This document shows positions 41,101 to 49,309 of a stretch of DNA of 64,000 nt, one piece after another. The DNA lies in assembly GCA_052436255.1 (NCBI GenBank), contig JBQVNP010000007.1, positions 1 through 64,000 on the forward strand, in the 5' to 3' direction. The stretch's first letter is position 1. Every line of letters starts with the position of its first letter. This DNA comes from Pelomonas sp052436255. GTDB taxonomy: Bacteria; Pseudomonadota; Gammaproteobacteria; Burkholderiales; Burkholderiaceae_C. Under the pieces are notes generated by a model. It made no database searches and was not told the origin of the DNA. It saw nothing but the letters and a program-made list of their open reading frames with translations. The position numbers and the translations under genes were made by a program.

Positions 41101-43140
41101 TTACCACCCCTCAGGCAGACCAATGCCGCGTGCGCGGCGGAGGTCTTCAAACCGCTCGGCATTGGCTGCCGGGCTGGCGGGCTTCGGCGCCTTCGGCGCG
41201 ACGCCGTGGCGGTGGATGTGGTCGGCCAGCTCGGACGCCTCAGCCGAGATGTGGTCCGTACCGGACTGCGTCGCCTTCCGTACTGCCTTCTTCTCGAAGT
41301 GCGCCGCCAAAGTGCCGATGGGATCGTCCCGGTCGACCTGCTGGCCATCACGCACCAACTGATTGAATGCCTGGCGGTCTTGCAGCGAATGAGCGACGTT
41401 CGACCAGCCCTTGTGCAGGACGTTGAGGGTGCCCAGCGACTCGCCGCTAGACAGGAACGCCTCTACGGTCCGCATGTCCTCCGGAACATGAACCGTGGCG
41501 TCACGTCCGATCAGGTCGTACCTGCCCTTGAGCAGGTCTCCCGTGTACCGTTCCTCGCCGACCTCGATGTAGGGAGTGGTCCGTTTTGAGACAGATCCGC
41601 GAATCGTCTTGTTTCGCATGACGGTCCATCCGAGCCGCGGTGAGAGCGCCGTTGGCGGCGGCGCGCTCCTTGGGATCCACCGCGGACGGCGTCCGTTCAG
41701 CGACTGGCGGATGTAGTCCAGCGGCGAGAGGTTTCCCAACGCGGAGTGCGGGGTGGCGTTGTAGTTTGCCAATAGGACGTCCAGTACCTCGATGAGCTCG
41801 TTCCACTCGATGCCGACGCCCTTCGCCTCCAGCGTTGGATCGTCCGCGCGGTGAACGTCCTGCGGTCCGGTTCCCATGGAACTGGGCAGCCGCTGAAAGC
41901 CGAAGCGTTCCAACGTACCGAACAGCCGCTCGGAAATCGAGTTCCGCCACCAACTGCCGACCGCGCCGTAGGCGATGGCGCAGCCGATCGCTGCGCGCAA
42001 GTCCTCCCGGATTAGCGCAGCCCAGTGCTGCACGGCGTTGTCCAGTCGCTTCATCGCGGGCTGGATGCCATCTTCCAACCCTTCAACGCAGCCGCACGGG
42101 AAGCCAGCCCCCTCCGCATACCTGAGACCTTCTACGGTGAGCTTTTTCGGCTTCCAGGGCCTCGATGCCATGAGATGGGCCAGCTCAACATGGCGGGCTT
42201 CGATCTGTGCGCCGATACAGACGGCCCACCCGGTGGCCGCGCGGGAGGTGTGGCAGGCGTCTATGAAAACCTGCATGCGTTTGACCGGCACTTTCATCGG
42301 GCCGACCGGCCCTTCCAAGATGATGTAGCCAATCGCATCGACCGTATGGCAGTCGCCGCCGATAACGTCGAACGGCGCGTGCGAGAGCAGGAAGGACATC
42401 TTCCCCGTCCCCAGTCCCTTCTTCGCGTCGGCGGTAGAGCCGAACCAGACCTCGGTCGTCTCAAGATGGGTGGCGATGTAGTCAGCGATGTAACGCCGAA
42501 CCGGGCCGCGGGCGTTGGACCCGCCGGTGTGCGGATACGTGCCAAGCGGGATCGGGACAGGCTTGATGCTCTCCCCGGCTAGCTCTCCTGTCTTGAATGC
42601 CTTGATGAACGCCCGCGAGACCGTCTCGACGGTGGGCTTCCTTAGTTTGACTTTCTTCGTGCCGCCACCGCACTCAATCAAGCGGTGCAAGATCAGTTTC
42701 CAAGACGGGTTGCCATCCAGCCACTTCCTGAACTTTCCCTGAGTCGGGGTGAGTCGCAGGTGATAGATCAAGCCTGCCCATCCGACGATGGTGTCGCTGT
42801 GCTGACTCTTCGTAAGGCACCGGTTGAGCTGTTCATAGAACGATTCGCGGCCACATTCAGCGATAACGAGCGCCGGCTTGAGCCTGCCGTTGGTCAGGTA
42901 TGCGCGTATGGCCTTGGCGAGGCGGTCAAAGCGCTCGCCGATCAGCAGGGCGTGCTCTTCGGCCTCCTCATCTGACAGGAAGGGGTAGCTCGTCTTGATC
43001 TGGGCCGCGTCGGGCTTGACCGCTGTCGGCCAGTTCTCGCAGTCGCGTTGCCGGTCAGTCATGGTCTTGAAGGTCCAGAGGACTTTTCTCTTCGTCACCG
43101 GCTCGGGCGGGTGCGCTGTGGGAAGGACTCGTTGCGCCAT
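41101..43140 (-). CDS. TnsB/TniA-like DDE transposase
   Basis: A 679-aa protein of TnsB/TniA size. The rve catalytic core is visible: first Asp in FDVIGGDCHTVDAIGYI near residue 260, second Asp in MKRLDNAVQHWA, third Glu in SISERLFGTLERFGFQRLPSSM 37 residues later (D-x36-E). VLLANYNATPHSALGNLSPLDYIRQ is the downstream retroviral-integrase-type motif. The catalytic triad appears intact, so strand transfer should work. It begins 1 base after the TnsA-like stop. It should bind the transposon ends, which I could not define. Confidence 0.86.
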   Translation of the reverse strand: MAQRVLPTAHPPEPVTKRKVLWTFKTMTDRQRDCENWPTAVKPDAAQIKTSYPFLSDEEAEEHALLIGERFDRLAKAIRAYLTNGRLKPALVIAECGRESFYEQLNRCLTKSQHSDTIVGWAGLIYHLRLTPTQGKFRKWLDGNPSWKLILHRLIECGGGTKKVKLRKPTVETVSRAFIKAFKTGELAGESIKPVPIPLGTYPHTGGSNARGPVRRYIADYIATHLETTEVWFGSTADAKKGLGTGKMSFLLSHAPFDVIGGDCHTVDAIGYIILEGPVGPMKVPVKRMQVFIDACHTSRAATGWAVCIGAQIEARHVELAHLMASRPWKPKKLTVEGLRYAEGAGFPCGCVEGLEDGIQPAMKRLDNAVQHWAALIREDLRAAIGCAIAYGAVGSWWRNSISERLFGTLERFGFQRLPSSMGTGPQDVHRADDPTLEAKGVGIEWNELIEVLDVLLANYNATPHSALGNLSPLDYIRQSLNGRRPRWIPRSAPPPTALSPRLGWTVMRNKTIRGSVSKRTTPYIEVGEERYTGDLLKGRYDLIGRDATVHVPEDMRTVEAFLSSGESLGTLNVLHKGWSNVAHSLQDRQAFNQLVRDGQQVDRDDPIGTLAAHFEKKAVRKATQSGTDHISAEASELADHIHRHGVAPKAPKPASPAANAERFEDLRRARGIGLPEGW

Positions 43141-43141
43141 C

Positions 43142-43852
43142 TCAGGCCTCCTTCATGGTCGGATGGAACACGCTGACCGCGGTGAGCGGCAGCTCGAAAA
43201 GGTCATGTCCGAGCGAACCGGCGAAGGCCAGTTCCAACACCGCCGCGCCGAACAGCGCGCGCTGCGCTCCTTCGCCAAGATTGATGACTTCTTCAAAGGT
43301 GCTGGTGCGCGCGCGCACAACCTTCAGGATCTGCAACTTGTGGTCGATCAACGGCCAGTGCTTTGCTGCCGCGATCCAACTGGTCGCGCGCAGCGCGTTG
43401 CGCAGCCTGACTGGGTTGGCGGTCAGTAGATCCCGATCGATGGTCTCAACGCGTGCGATCTCGGCGAGCGCACCCTTGCCAACCATGGCGACGAGTTCCT
43501 CGACCCGCTCGACGGTATCGGGCAGTTGCTGGATGAGCCTGCGCCAGACACGGGTTCCGTCCTTCAACGTCACGGCCGCATGCACGAGCTTCGCGTTGGC
43601 CGATCCTGCCAAGCGAGTGACCTCGGCGGATGGCTCATACACGACTGATTCGACGTCAGGGTCCGATTCGGCGTGCAGGAAATGCAGCAACTGCATCTCG
43701 GCGGCCAGCGGGACGTCGGCGCGGCACTTGAAAGAGTGATGCAGAACCAGGTCGCCCTTGGTCTTGCCGCGCTTCTTGTAGCCCGCGGCCAGCTTGCCGC
43801 GCAGCTGTGTGCCCAGGCGTGCGCCGGAGCCGTTTGGGGAGGGCGTGCTCAT
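43142..43852 (-). CDS. TnsA-like protein with an apparently degenerate nuclease motif
   Basis: A 236-aa protein starting at MSTPSPNGSGARLG, with GGGAGG 4 bases before the ATG. Residues 40-85 (HHSFKCRADVPLAAEMQLLHFLHAESDPDVESVVYEPSAEV) match the opening of the TnsA endonuclease domain, including the first Glu (AAEMQLL). Where TnsA has the PDF and later E/Q-x-K residues, this protein reads KLVHAAVTLKDGTRVWRRLIQQL, so the Asp and the E/Q-x-K pair seem absent. If so it cannot cut the 5' strands, and transposition would be replicative, giving cointegrates. The family assignment is by eye and moderate. First full gene of the tns operon. Confidence 0.6.
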   Translation of the reverse strand: MSTPSPNGSGARLGTQLRGKLAAGYKKRGKTKGDLVLHHSFKCRADVPLAAEMQLLHFLHAESDPDVESVVYEPSAEVTRLAGSANAKLVHAAVTLKDGTRVWRRLIQQLPDTVERVEELVAMVGKGALAEIARVETIDRDLLTANPVRLRNALRATSWIAAAKHWPLIDHKLQILKVVRARTSTFEEVINLGEGAQRALFGAAVLELAFAGSLGHDLFELPLTAVSVFHPTMKEA

Positions 43853-43923
43853 GGCGCCTCCCGCTGAGTGGTGTGCACGCCGCGGTGTGCAGCGGCAGCG
43901 AGTTGATGTAACTTCGATTTCAT
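43849..43923 (-). CDS. 24-aa leader ORF coupled to the TnsA-like gene
   Basis: A short ORF starting MKSKLHQLAAAAHRGV and ending TTQREAP. It has a strong ribosome-binding site (AGGAAAGG, 7 bases before ATG). Its TGA overlaps the next ATG (ATGA), so translation of the TnsA-like gene is coupled to it. It may be a translational leader that controls transposase expression. Confidence 0.5.
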   Translation of the reverse strand: MKSKLHQLAAAAHRGVHTTQREAP

Positions 43924-44284
43924 GGTCTTGCCTTTCCTCGTTTTGACAACAAGGATCCGCCGCATCCAGGGCGGAATGCACCCAGATGCAGTCACCTGCA
44001 TCGGAGCGGCGAAAAGGCGCGACCATCCACACTCCAGGTTGTTGACCCGGTGCGGAAACTTGTCTAGAGTGACTCTGTCGGTGTGATTGACAGGGTACGA
44101 GATGGCATCGCCACGTTGGAATCGTCGCGATGCCATTGCCTTTTAGTGGCTTCGACACGGTTGATTGCTGGCGACGGGTCCTCGACCGCGATGTCGCGGC
44201 TGGGGTGTGCTCGGGTGCGTGTTGCCTCCCGATCAGTCAGCAAATCCGGCGGCTCAGCGTCGCCGGTGCTTCGACTCCTCCTTT
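43924..44284. other. Upstream region of the tns operon with dyads; possible transposon end
   Basis: A 361-base stretch without a convincing gene. TGTCGGTGTGATTGACA (44076-44092) is a TGTC/GACA dyad; elements of this class start with TGT and end with ACA, so it may mark or lie near the right end. ATGGCATCGC (44102-44111) and GCGATGCCAT (44127-44136) form a perfect 10-bp inverted repeat followed by TGCCTTTT. I found no matching copy on the far side of tniQ, so the boundary is unproven. Confidence 0.35.
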
Positions 44285-44497
44285 CTACGGTTGCGGTTCG
44301 GTGCGGGCATCGATCCAGGCTTGCACGTCCGTCGCGCGCCAGCGGCGTAGACGACCGACGCGAAAGTGCGCCGGAGCATCGTGGGCGGCGATGAGTTGCT
44401 CGAGCTTGCGCAAGGAGATCGCCAGTACGGCGGCCACCTCGGGCGCTGTGAGCAACGGCCGCAGATCGGGCGGTTGGATTGATGCGCTTGTTTGCAT
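44285..44497 (-). CDS. AlpA/excisionase-like DNA-binding protein
   Basis: A 70-aa protein. LLTAPEVAAVLAISLRKLEQLIAAHDAPAHFRVGRLRRWRATDVQAWIDAR is a winged MerR-like helix-turn-helix of the AlpA/Xis group, common on integrative elements. The start at MQTSASIQPP is the best available; the open frame continues upstream without a clear ribosome-binding site. It lies upstream of the tns operon on the same strand and may regulate it or belong to an older element. Confidence 0.7.
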   Translation of the reverse strand: MQTSASIQPPDLRPLLTAPEVAAVLAISLRKLEQLIAAHDAPAHFRVGRLRRWRATDVQAWIDARTEPQP

Positions 44498-44645
44498 GTG
44501 GATGCACGGGAGAGTGCGAAGTGGAGCGGCGGCTACCCAGACTGGCAAGCTGCAACTTTGCAAACTAAACTTGGGCCTTGACCGGGTCTCGAACATCCGG
44601 TCGAGAGGCAGCGATGCTCGTCTTTAGGAAGAAGGCGCAGGCGTT

Positions 44646-45548
44646 GTGGGCGTGAAGTCAGCGCATCGAACGCAACGGTGGGACCCTGACGTCGATCCTG
44701 TGCGAGGACCGGTTCTGTGGACCCTCACGTCCCTCGCATACCAAGGCGAACACGAAGGTGTCAGCCCCAAGCTTGCGGAGCTCAACCAGCTGTTCCCAGC
44801 CACCCGGGCCCAGCCTCGCAGCTCGGGCGCGTGGAATCGTCTGAGCGCTGGAAAAAATCTGCCGAGAACTGCGGGGCTCCTCCTGAGCCGATTGGCGGAG
44901 TGCTACCCACATGCCGCCGCGAGCTATCAGTGGCCCTTATGGCGCCTGGCAGGGTACGCGGAGCTTTCGCTCGCCGAGATCCATTGGTTGATGGTGGAGC
45001 TGCCCATCGATGTTCGATGTCTTCTCATGATCGACGTGTTTCCCAACGGCCGTGTGTTGAGGTCAGCCGGCTTTCTGCGGACTGAGTTGGAGGTTGTCGC
45101 GGATCTGTGCACCTTCAACGGGTTGATGGCAACCGTGGGGCTGCTGCGAGAGGCGGAGCTGTACCAAGACTCGATCGCCTATCGCAGGGGATACGAACTG
45201 CTCCTCGGCCAATTGCACTTGCTCCCAGTGGCCTTTGGTTCGAAAGTACTGGCAGACAGATTCGCCGAGTTTCTCCGCCGTCGGTTTTGTTCCATGACCA
45301 TCATTCTTGAAGGCGCATACGAGGGGAAGCCGCGTGCTTTGGGGGCCGCCGCGCAAGCATTTCCAGTTCGCTTGCGGCCACCAGATCCAGTCAATGCTGA
45401 GTCATTGTTTCGTGTAAAAGCGGAGTGGTGCGGCTACACGAGCGAGACCATTCAGGCATTGACAGACATGTGGCGCGACTCGATGAAACAGGTCAAGTCG
45501 CCGCCTGGCGATCGACGTCGCAGACGCTCGCTGCTGAAAAAGCGTTGA
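44646..45548 (+). CDS. Hypothetical protein of the accessory region
   Basis: A 300-aa soluble protein with a GTG start (44646, or 44652). I do not recognise a domain. It begins HRTQRWDPDVDPVRGPVLWTLTSLAYQGE, has several Leu-rich helical stretches, and ends in a strongly basic tail (GDRRRRRSLLKKR) suited to nucleic-acid contact. It is divergent from the AlpA-like gene. Its lower GC and its position between mobile-element pieces suggest cargo or an element-specific protein. Confidence 0.55.
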   Translation: MGVKSAHRTQRWDPDVDPVRGPVLWTLTSLAYQGEHEGVSPKLAELNQLFPATRAQPRSSGAWNRLSAGKNLPRTAGLLLSRLAECYPHAAASYQWPLWRLAGYAELSLAEIHWLMVELPIDVRCLLMIDVFPNGRVLRSAGFLRTELEVVADLCTFNGLMATVGLLREAELYQDSIAYRRGYELLLGQLHLLPVAFGSKVLADRFAEFLRRRFCSMTIILEGAYEGKPRALGAAAQAFPVRLRPPDPVNAESLFRVKAEWCGYTSETIQALTDMWRDSMKQVKSPPGDRRRRRSLLKKR

Positions 45549-45660
45549 CGTCCCCCAGTTGGCTAAATCGGCGCGTGCGGGATGGCGCCGCCGCTGGGAT
45601 GGGAACTAGGCAAGCGTCTCTGAAATCTTCCGAAGTGCGGTTCCCGATTCGATCCGTCGC

Positions 45661-46239
45661 GTGTCGGCCAGGAAGCCCTACGAGTTCGGAGTCAAGGTCA
45701 GCCTGGCGGTGACGCACAAGAGTGGGCTGATGGTGGGTGCCAGGTCGTTCCCTGGCAACCCGTTCGACGGGCACACGCGCAGTGCCCAACTGGAGCAGAC
45801 GGGCGCGTTCCTGCAGGACATCGGCGTGTCGCCCAAGGTCCCGGTGGTCGATCTGGGCTATCGCGGTGTGGACAAGGACATCGCGCCCGTCGAGCTGATC
45901 CACCGGGGCAAGTACAAGTCGCTGAGCCAGGAGCACAAGCGCTGGCTCAGGCGGCGCCAAGCCATCGAGCCACTAATCGGCCACACCAAGCAGGACCACG
46001 GCATGCAGCGCTACTGGCTCGAGGGCAGCGACGGGGACGCGCTGCACGCGGTGCTGTGCGCGGCCGGGTTCAACATCCGCTGGCTGATGCGGGCGCTGCT
46101 GCGCCAGCTCAGCATCAGCGGCACTCTGGGCTTGACGTTGGGTATCAATCTCGGCGTGGACTGGGTAGCGTCGCAGCGCCCCTGCGGCCAAGTGCCGTAT
46201 GGCCTGGGCGAGTTCGCGGCTGTCTGTCATTGCCTGTAG
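45661..46239 (+). pseudogene. IS5-family transposase, C-terminal fragment
   Basis: The frame reads ARKPYEFGVKVSLAVTHKSGLMVGARSFPGNPFDGHT, VVDLGYRGVDKD and RRQAIEPLIGHTKQDHGMQRYWLEGSDGDALHAVLCAAGFNIRWLMRAL. This is the C-terminal half of an IS5-group transposase with the final catalytic Glu (AIEPLIGH). The N-terminal part and its catalytic Asp are absent; homology starts abruptly at about 45670. The 112 bases between the preceding gene and this fragment hold no recognisable sequence. Confidence 0.85.
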
Positions 46240-46455
46240 TAGGACGCGGGCCTGGCGCAGCGCGCGTAGCGTTGCTTTGGTTCGATGCCTATGCCGCGTC
46301 TGGCGTTCAGGTGCGACAAGATGGCGGCAGCTTCCATATCGCTGTCACGGCAGCGCCGGACGACCCCGTCGCCAAGGCAAGACTGATCGAGCATGAGGTG
46401 CGCAGCAGCGCTGCGTCAGCGGTAAGTAGCTCGGCACGCGTCTGATCGGGATTGG

Positions 46456-46472
46456 CTTAAGGCCGGTTTAAG
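46456..46472 (+). promoter_or_regulatory. PmrA/QseB-type box upstream of mipA
   Basis: CTTAAGGCCGGTTTAAG: CTTAAG and TTTAAG separated by 5 bases, matching the PmrA consensus YTTAAK-N5-YTTAAK in both halves. It ends 23 bases before the mipA start. Confidence 0.75.
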
Positions 46473-46495
46473 CCGGCCTCCCACATCCTGGCGCT

Positions 46496-47326
46496 ATGCC
46501 CGTCTCCCGTCTTCCCGGCTGTGCGCTTCTCGCCGCTTTCTTCGCGATCTCTACTGTCGCGACTGCCGCCGATGACCCCGAGTCGCCGGTCACGACCTCG
46601 CGGTACGTTCTTGGCGCTTCGCTCACGGTCGCGCCGCAATACCCAGGGTCTGGCCGCCGCCAAACCAAGCTCAGGCCCTTGTGGGCCTACCAGTACGGTC
46701 GCTGGCGCGTCAGCACCTCCCGCGCGAGTAGCGTGCTGGGCTTTGCCTCCGATCCCGCCGGGCCCGGCGCGAGCGCTGAGCTGATCAGCGGCAAGACCTG
46801 GCGCGTGGGAGCCGCACTGCGCTTCGACAGCGGCCGCTCGTCGTCCGACTCGGTGGACTTGGAAGGCATGCCCGACGTCAAGCGAACGCTGCGGGGCCGC
46901 TTCTACGCTTCGTACCGATTGGGCGAACAATGGAACCTCAGCGGGTCCGTATCACAGGACCTGATCGGGCGGCATGGGGGCGCCGTGGCCAGCCTCGATC
47001 TTGGCCATCGGATCCGCCTGGGCGAACGCACCGAGCTGTCCAGCGGTATCGGCGTGTCGTTCGGCAACGCCACGTACATGAACACCTATTTCGGCGTGCC
47101 GGACAGGGCGGTGCGACCTGACCGCGCAGCCTTCTCGGCCGGTGCTGGCGCGCGCGATGTGCACCTTGGCGTCGCCGTGATGACGGCGGTCACCCCGCGG
47201 TGGATAGCTTTTGCCAACATTGGGGCATCGAAGCTGCTCCAGGACGCCGCTGCGAGCCCGTTGACCAAGCATGGGCTGGGATCGTCCGCCAGCGTCGGCT
47301 TGGCCTATCGATGCTGCAATCAATGA
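46496..47326 (+). CDS. MipA/OmpV family outer-membrane protein
   Basis: A 276-aa protein with a signal peptide (LPGCALLAAFFAISTVATAA). The MipA/OmpV barrel motifs are YVLGASLTVAPQYPGSGRRQTKLRPLWAYQYG, SGKTWRVGAALRFDSGRSSSDS and GIGVSFGNATYMNTYFGV. MipA is a scaffold for MltA and PBP1B in E. coli; OmpV-like proteins are often controlled by envelope-stress regulators. A PmrA-type box lies just upstream. The stop overlaps the start of the PAP2 gene (ATGA), forming a two-gene operon. Confidence 0.88.
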   Translation: MPVSRLPGCALLAAFFAISTVATAADDPESPVTTSRYVLGASLTVAPQYPGSGRRQTKLRPLWAYQYGRWRVSTSRASSVLGFASDPAGPGASAELISGKTWRVGAALRFDSGRSSSDSVDLEGMPDVKRTLRGRFYASYRLGEQWNLSGSVSQDLIGRHGGAVASLDLGHRIRLGERTELSSGIGVSFGNATYMNTYFGVPDRAVRPDRAAFSAGAGARDVHLGVAVMTAVTPRWIAFANIGASKLLQDAAASPLTKHGLGSSASVGLAYRCCNQ

Positions 47327-47991
47327 GGTCAGAAGAAGAGGCCCGCTCTGTGAGCGGCTCGTTTCATCGGTCCTGGCTGTGGCTGGGCATCGGACTGCTG
47401 CTGATGGTTGCCTTCACGGGCATGGCCAGCGAAGTGATGGAATCTGAGACTGCCAGGCTCGATGCTGTTTGCCTTCAGCTGGCGCAGCAGTGGCGCGCAT
47501 CGAGCCCGAAAGTCGAGATCGTCATGCGCGACCTGAGCGGCGTCGGCAGTGGGGTCGTGCTGACACTGGCTACCCTGGCGACGGCGGGTTACCTCTGGGT
47601 CAGCGGCCATGCCGCGCGGGCGGTCCTGGTGGTTGTCTCGATGGGAACGGGCGAGCTGGCCGTGAGCGCCTTGAAGCACAGCTTCGGCAGGGCACGCCCT
47701 GACCCGGCCCTTGCCGCCTTCGTGCAGGATGGGTTGAGCTTTCCCAGCGCGCACGCGGGCATGTCCGCCATCTTCTTTCTTACCGTAGGCGCGCTGCTCG
47801 CCCAGGCGCAATCGTGTCGGCCAGCGCGGGCCTATGTGATCGGCATTGCCGTGCTGTGCACCGGCCTGGTCGGTTTCAGCCGCGTGGCGCTGGGTGTTCA
47901 CTGGGCCAGTGACGTGATCGCTGGGTGGACGTTCGGTGCCGGCTGGGCGGCGCTCTGGCTGTACGCAACGCGGCGACTGCGCGGCGCCTGA
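47323..47991 (+). CDS. PAP2-family phosphatase, membrane-bound
   Basis: A 222-aa protein with five or six hydrophobic spans. The three PAP2 motifs are KHSFGRARPDP, LSFPSAHAGMS and SRVALGVHWASDV, all with the catalytic Lys/Arg, His and Asp in place. It should remove phosphate from lipid or lipid A phosphates, or undecaprenyl diphosphate, on the periplasmic side. It is coupled to mipA by ATGA and so falls under the same PmrA-type box. An in-frame ATG 4 codons upstream (47311) is possible. Confidence 0.88.
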   Translation: MRSEEEARSVSGSFHRSWLWLGIGLLLMVAFTGMASEVMESETARLDAVCLQLAQQWRASSPKVEIVMRDLSGVGSGVVLTLATLATAGYLWVSGHAARAVLVVVSMGTGELAVSALKHSFGRARPDPALAAFVQDGLSFPSAHAGMSAIFFLTVGALLAQAQSCRPARAYVIGIAVLCTGLVGFSRVALGVHWASDVIAGWTFGAGWAALWLYATRRLRGA

Positions 47992-48178
47992 TAGGCACCG
48001 TAAAGAACAGCCAAGCGTGGCGCTTTGCCATGCTTACCCCTCCATCATCAACCCGGTCGCGCCGCGGCGATCGTAAGCGTGGCCTCACGGCCCTCTGGCG
48101 TGGCGGTGGCGTCGTGCGCAAGATCGGCTGATCCGGCGCACCCGAGATGGTGTGCATCAGGCATCGCTAACGCACACC

Positions 48179-48732
48179 ATGGCCGATCAAGACACACCCT
48201 CCAGGCGCCGCAAGCGCGACCACAGCCCCGAACTAAAACGCGAGTTGGTCCGGCAGTGCCTGCTGCCCGGTGCTTCAGTCTCCAGCATCGCGATGGTTCA
48301 CGGCATCAACGCCAACCTGGTGTTCAAGTGGCGCCGTGAACATCACGCTGTCGAGGCCTCTGGCGCAGAACCTGCTCAAGCGTCGGCGCCGTCGGAGTTG
48401 GCCAAGGCCGCCCGCTACAGCCTCGCGCGCTGGAAGGCGTTGACGCGCTACGTGGACGACGGACGCATCGAAATCGACAACTCGCGGTCGAGCGCGCACT
48501 GCGAGGTTTGGCGCTCGGTCGCGGCAACTAACTGTTCATGGGCTCGAACGCCGGCGGTGAGCGCGCGGCGTCGATGTACTGCCTCATCGAGACGGCCAAG
48601 CTCAACGGGCTCGATCCCGAGGCCTATCTGCGCGAGGTGCTGGAGCGGGTCGCCGACCATCCGGTGAACCGGATCGACGAGCTGCAGCCGTGGTCGATCG
48701 CGGCGCAGCAAGCGCTCCCACGCGCGGCCTGA
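48179..48732 (+). pseudogene. IS66-family element, internally deleted and frameshifted
   Basis: The first part (PELKRELVRQCLLPGASVSSIAMVHGINANLVFKWRREH) is the IS66 OrfA/TnpA helix-turn-helix. It runs directly into ELAKAARYSLARWKALTRYVDDGRIEIDNSRS, which is the C-terminal part of the IS66 transposase TnpC. TnpB and most of TnpC are missing. A frameshift near 48490 and a stop follow, and the rest continues in another frame as MGSNAGGERAASMYCLIETAKLNGLDPEAYLREVLERVADHPVNRIDEL. Inactive. Confidence 0.88.
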
Positions 48733-48823
48733 AGTCCAGCGGGTTGCCGCCCAAGCCGCACGGCTCATACGGCGTGCCTGCGTGCGCTGTTGAGCCACAG
48801 GGCAGGTGAGAAGCCGGGGACGC

Positions 48824-49228
48824 CTACAGGCGTGGCTGCAGCCAAAACCATATCGCTACGCTAGCAGCCAGCCACAGCAAGACGATGAGGACTGCCCCGG
48901 CCCGACTTGTGGGCTTCGACCCCTGCGTCCGCATCCATTCGTCCGCTTGCACGCGGCATTCTGCGAGGACCTCAGGCGGCAAGAGCTTGATGGTTAGCCA
49001 GATGAGGCCGGGCAGCAGCAGGACATCGTCAACATATCCCAGCACTGGGATGAAGTCCGGAATCAGGTCGATGGGGCTTAGCGCGTACGCCACCACGAAC
49101 ACCCCCAACGCCTTCGCATACCAAGGCGTCAAGGGGTTCTTACCAGCGAACCACAGCGTCACGCCATCGCGCTTGATGCGTTTAGCCCACGTCTTCAAGT
49201 TGCCGCGAATGCTCATAGGCTGAAGCAT
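48824..49228 (-). CDS. DUF1232 (YkvA-like) membrane protein
   Basis: A 134-aa protein. The DUF1232 core is WYAKALGVFVVAYALSPIDLIPDFIPVLGYVDDVLLLPGLIWLTIKLLP near residues 35-85, and a second membrane span (AGAVLIVLLWLAASVAIWFWL) ends the protein. Function unknown. A second ATG 4 codons in (MSIRGN) may be the start. An inverted repeat CATGCCAGG (49226-49234) / CCTGGCATG (49268-49276) spans the start region. Confidence 0.85.
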   Translation of the reverse strand: MLQPMSIRGNLKTWAKRIKRDGVTLWFAGKNPLTPWYAKALGVFVVAYALSPIDLIPDFIPVLGYVDDVLLLPGLIWLTIKLLPPEVLAECRVQADEWMRTQGSKPTSRAGAVLIVLLWLAASVAIWFWLQPRL

Positions 49229-49309
49229 GCCAGGGCGTCACCCTGGATCTTGAACTTCCTAGGAGCGCCTGGCATGTCAAGAGGGTGATGAAGCCACGCT
49301 TACCAGCGA

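Noticed and set aside
38769..43852. A CRISPR-associated transposon
   Set aside because: There are no Cas genes, no repeats of CRISPR type and no short guide array anywhere in the window; the tns genes stand alone.
43924..44284. A tRNA or attachment site next to the Tn7-like module
   Set aside because: No cloverleaf, no CCA-ending acceptor stem and no T-loop sequence could be found.
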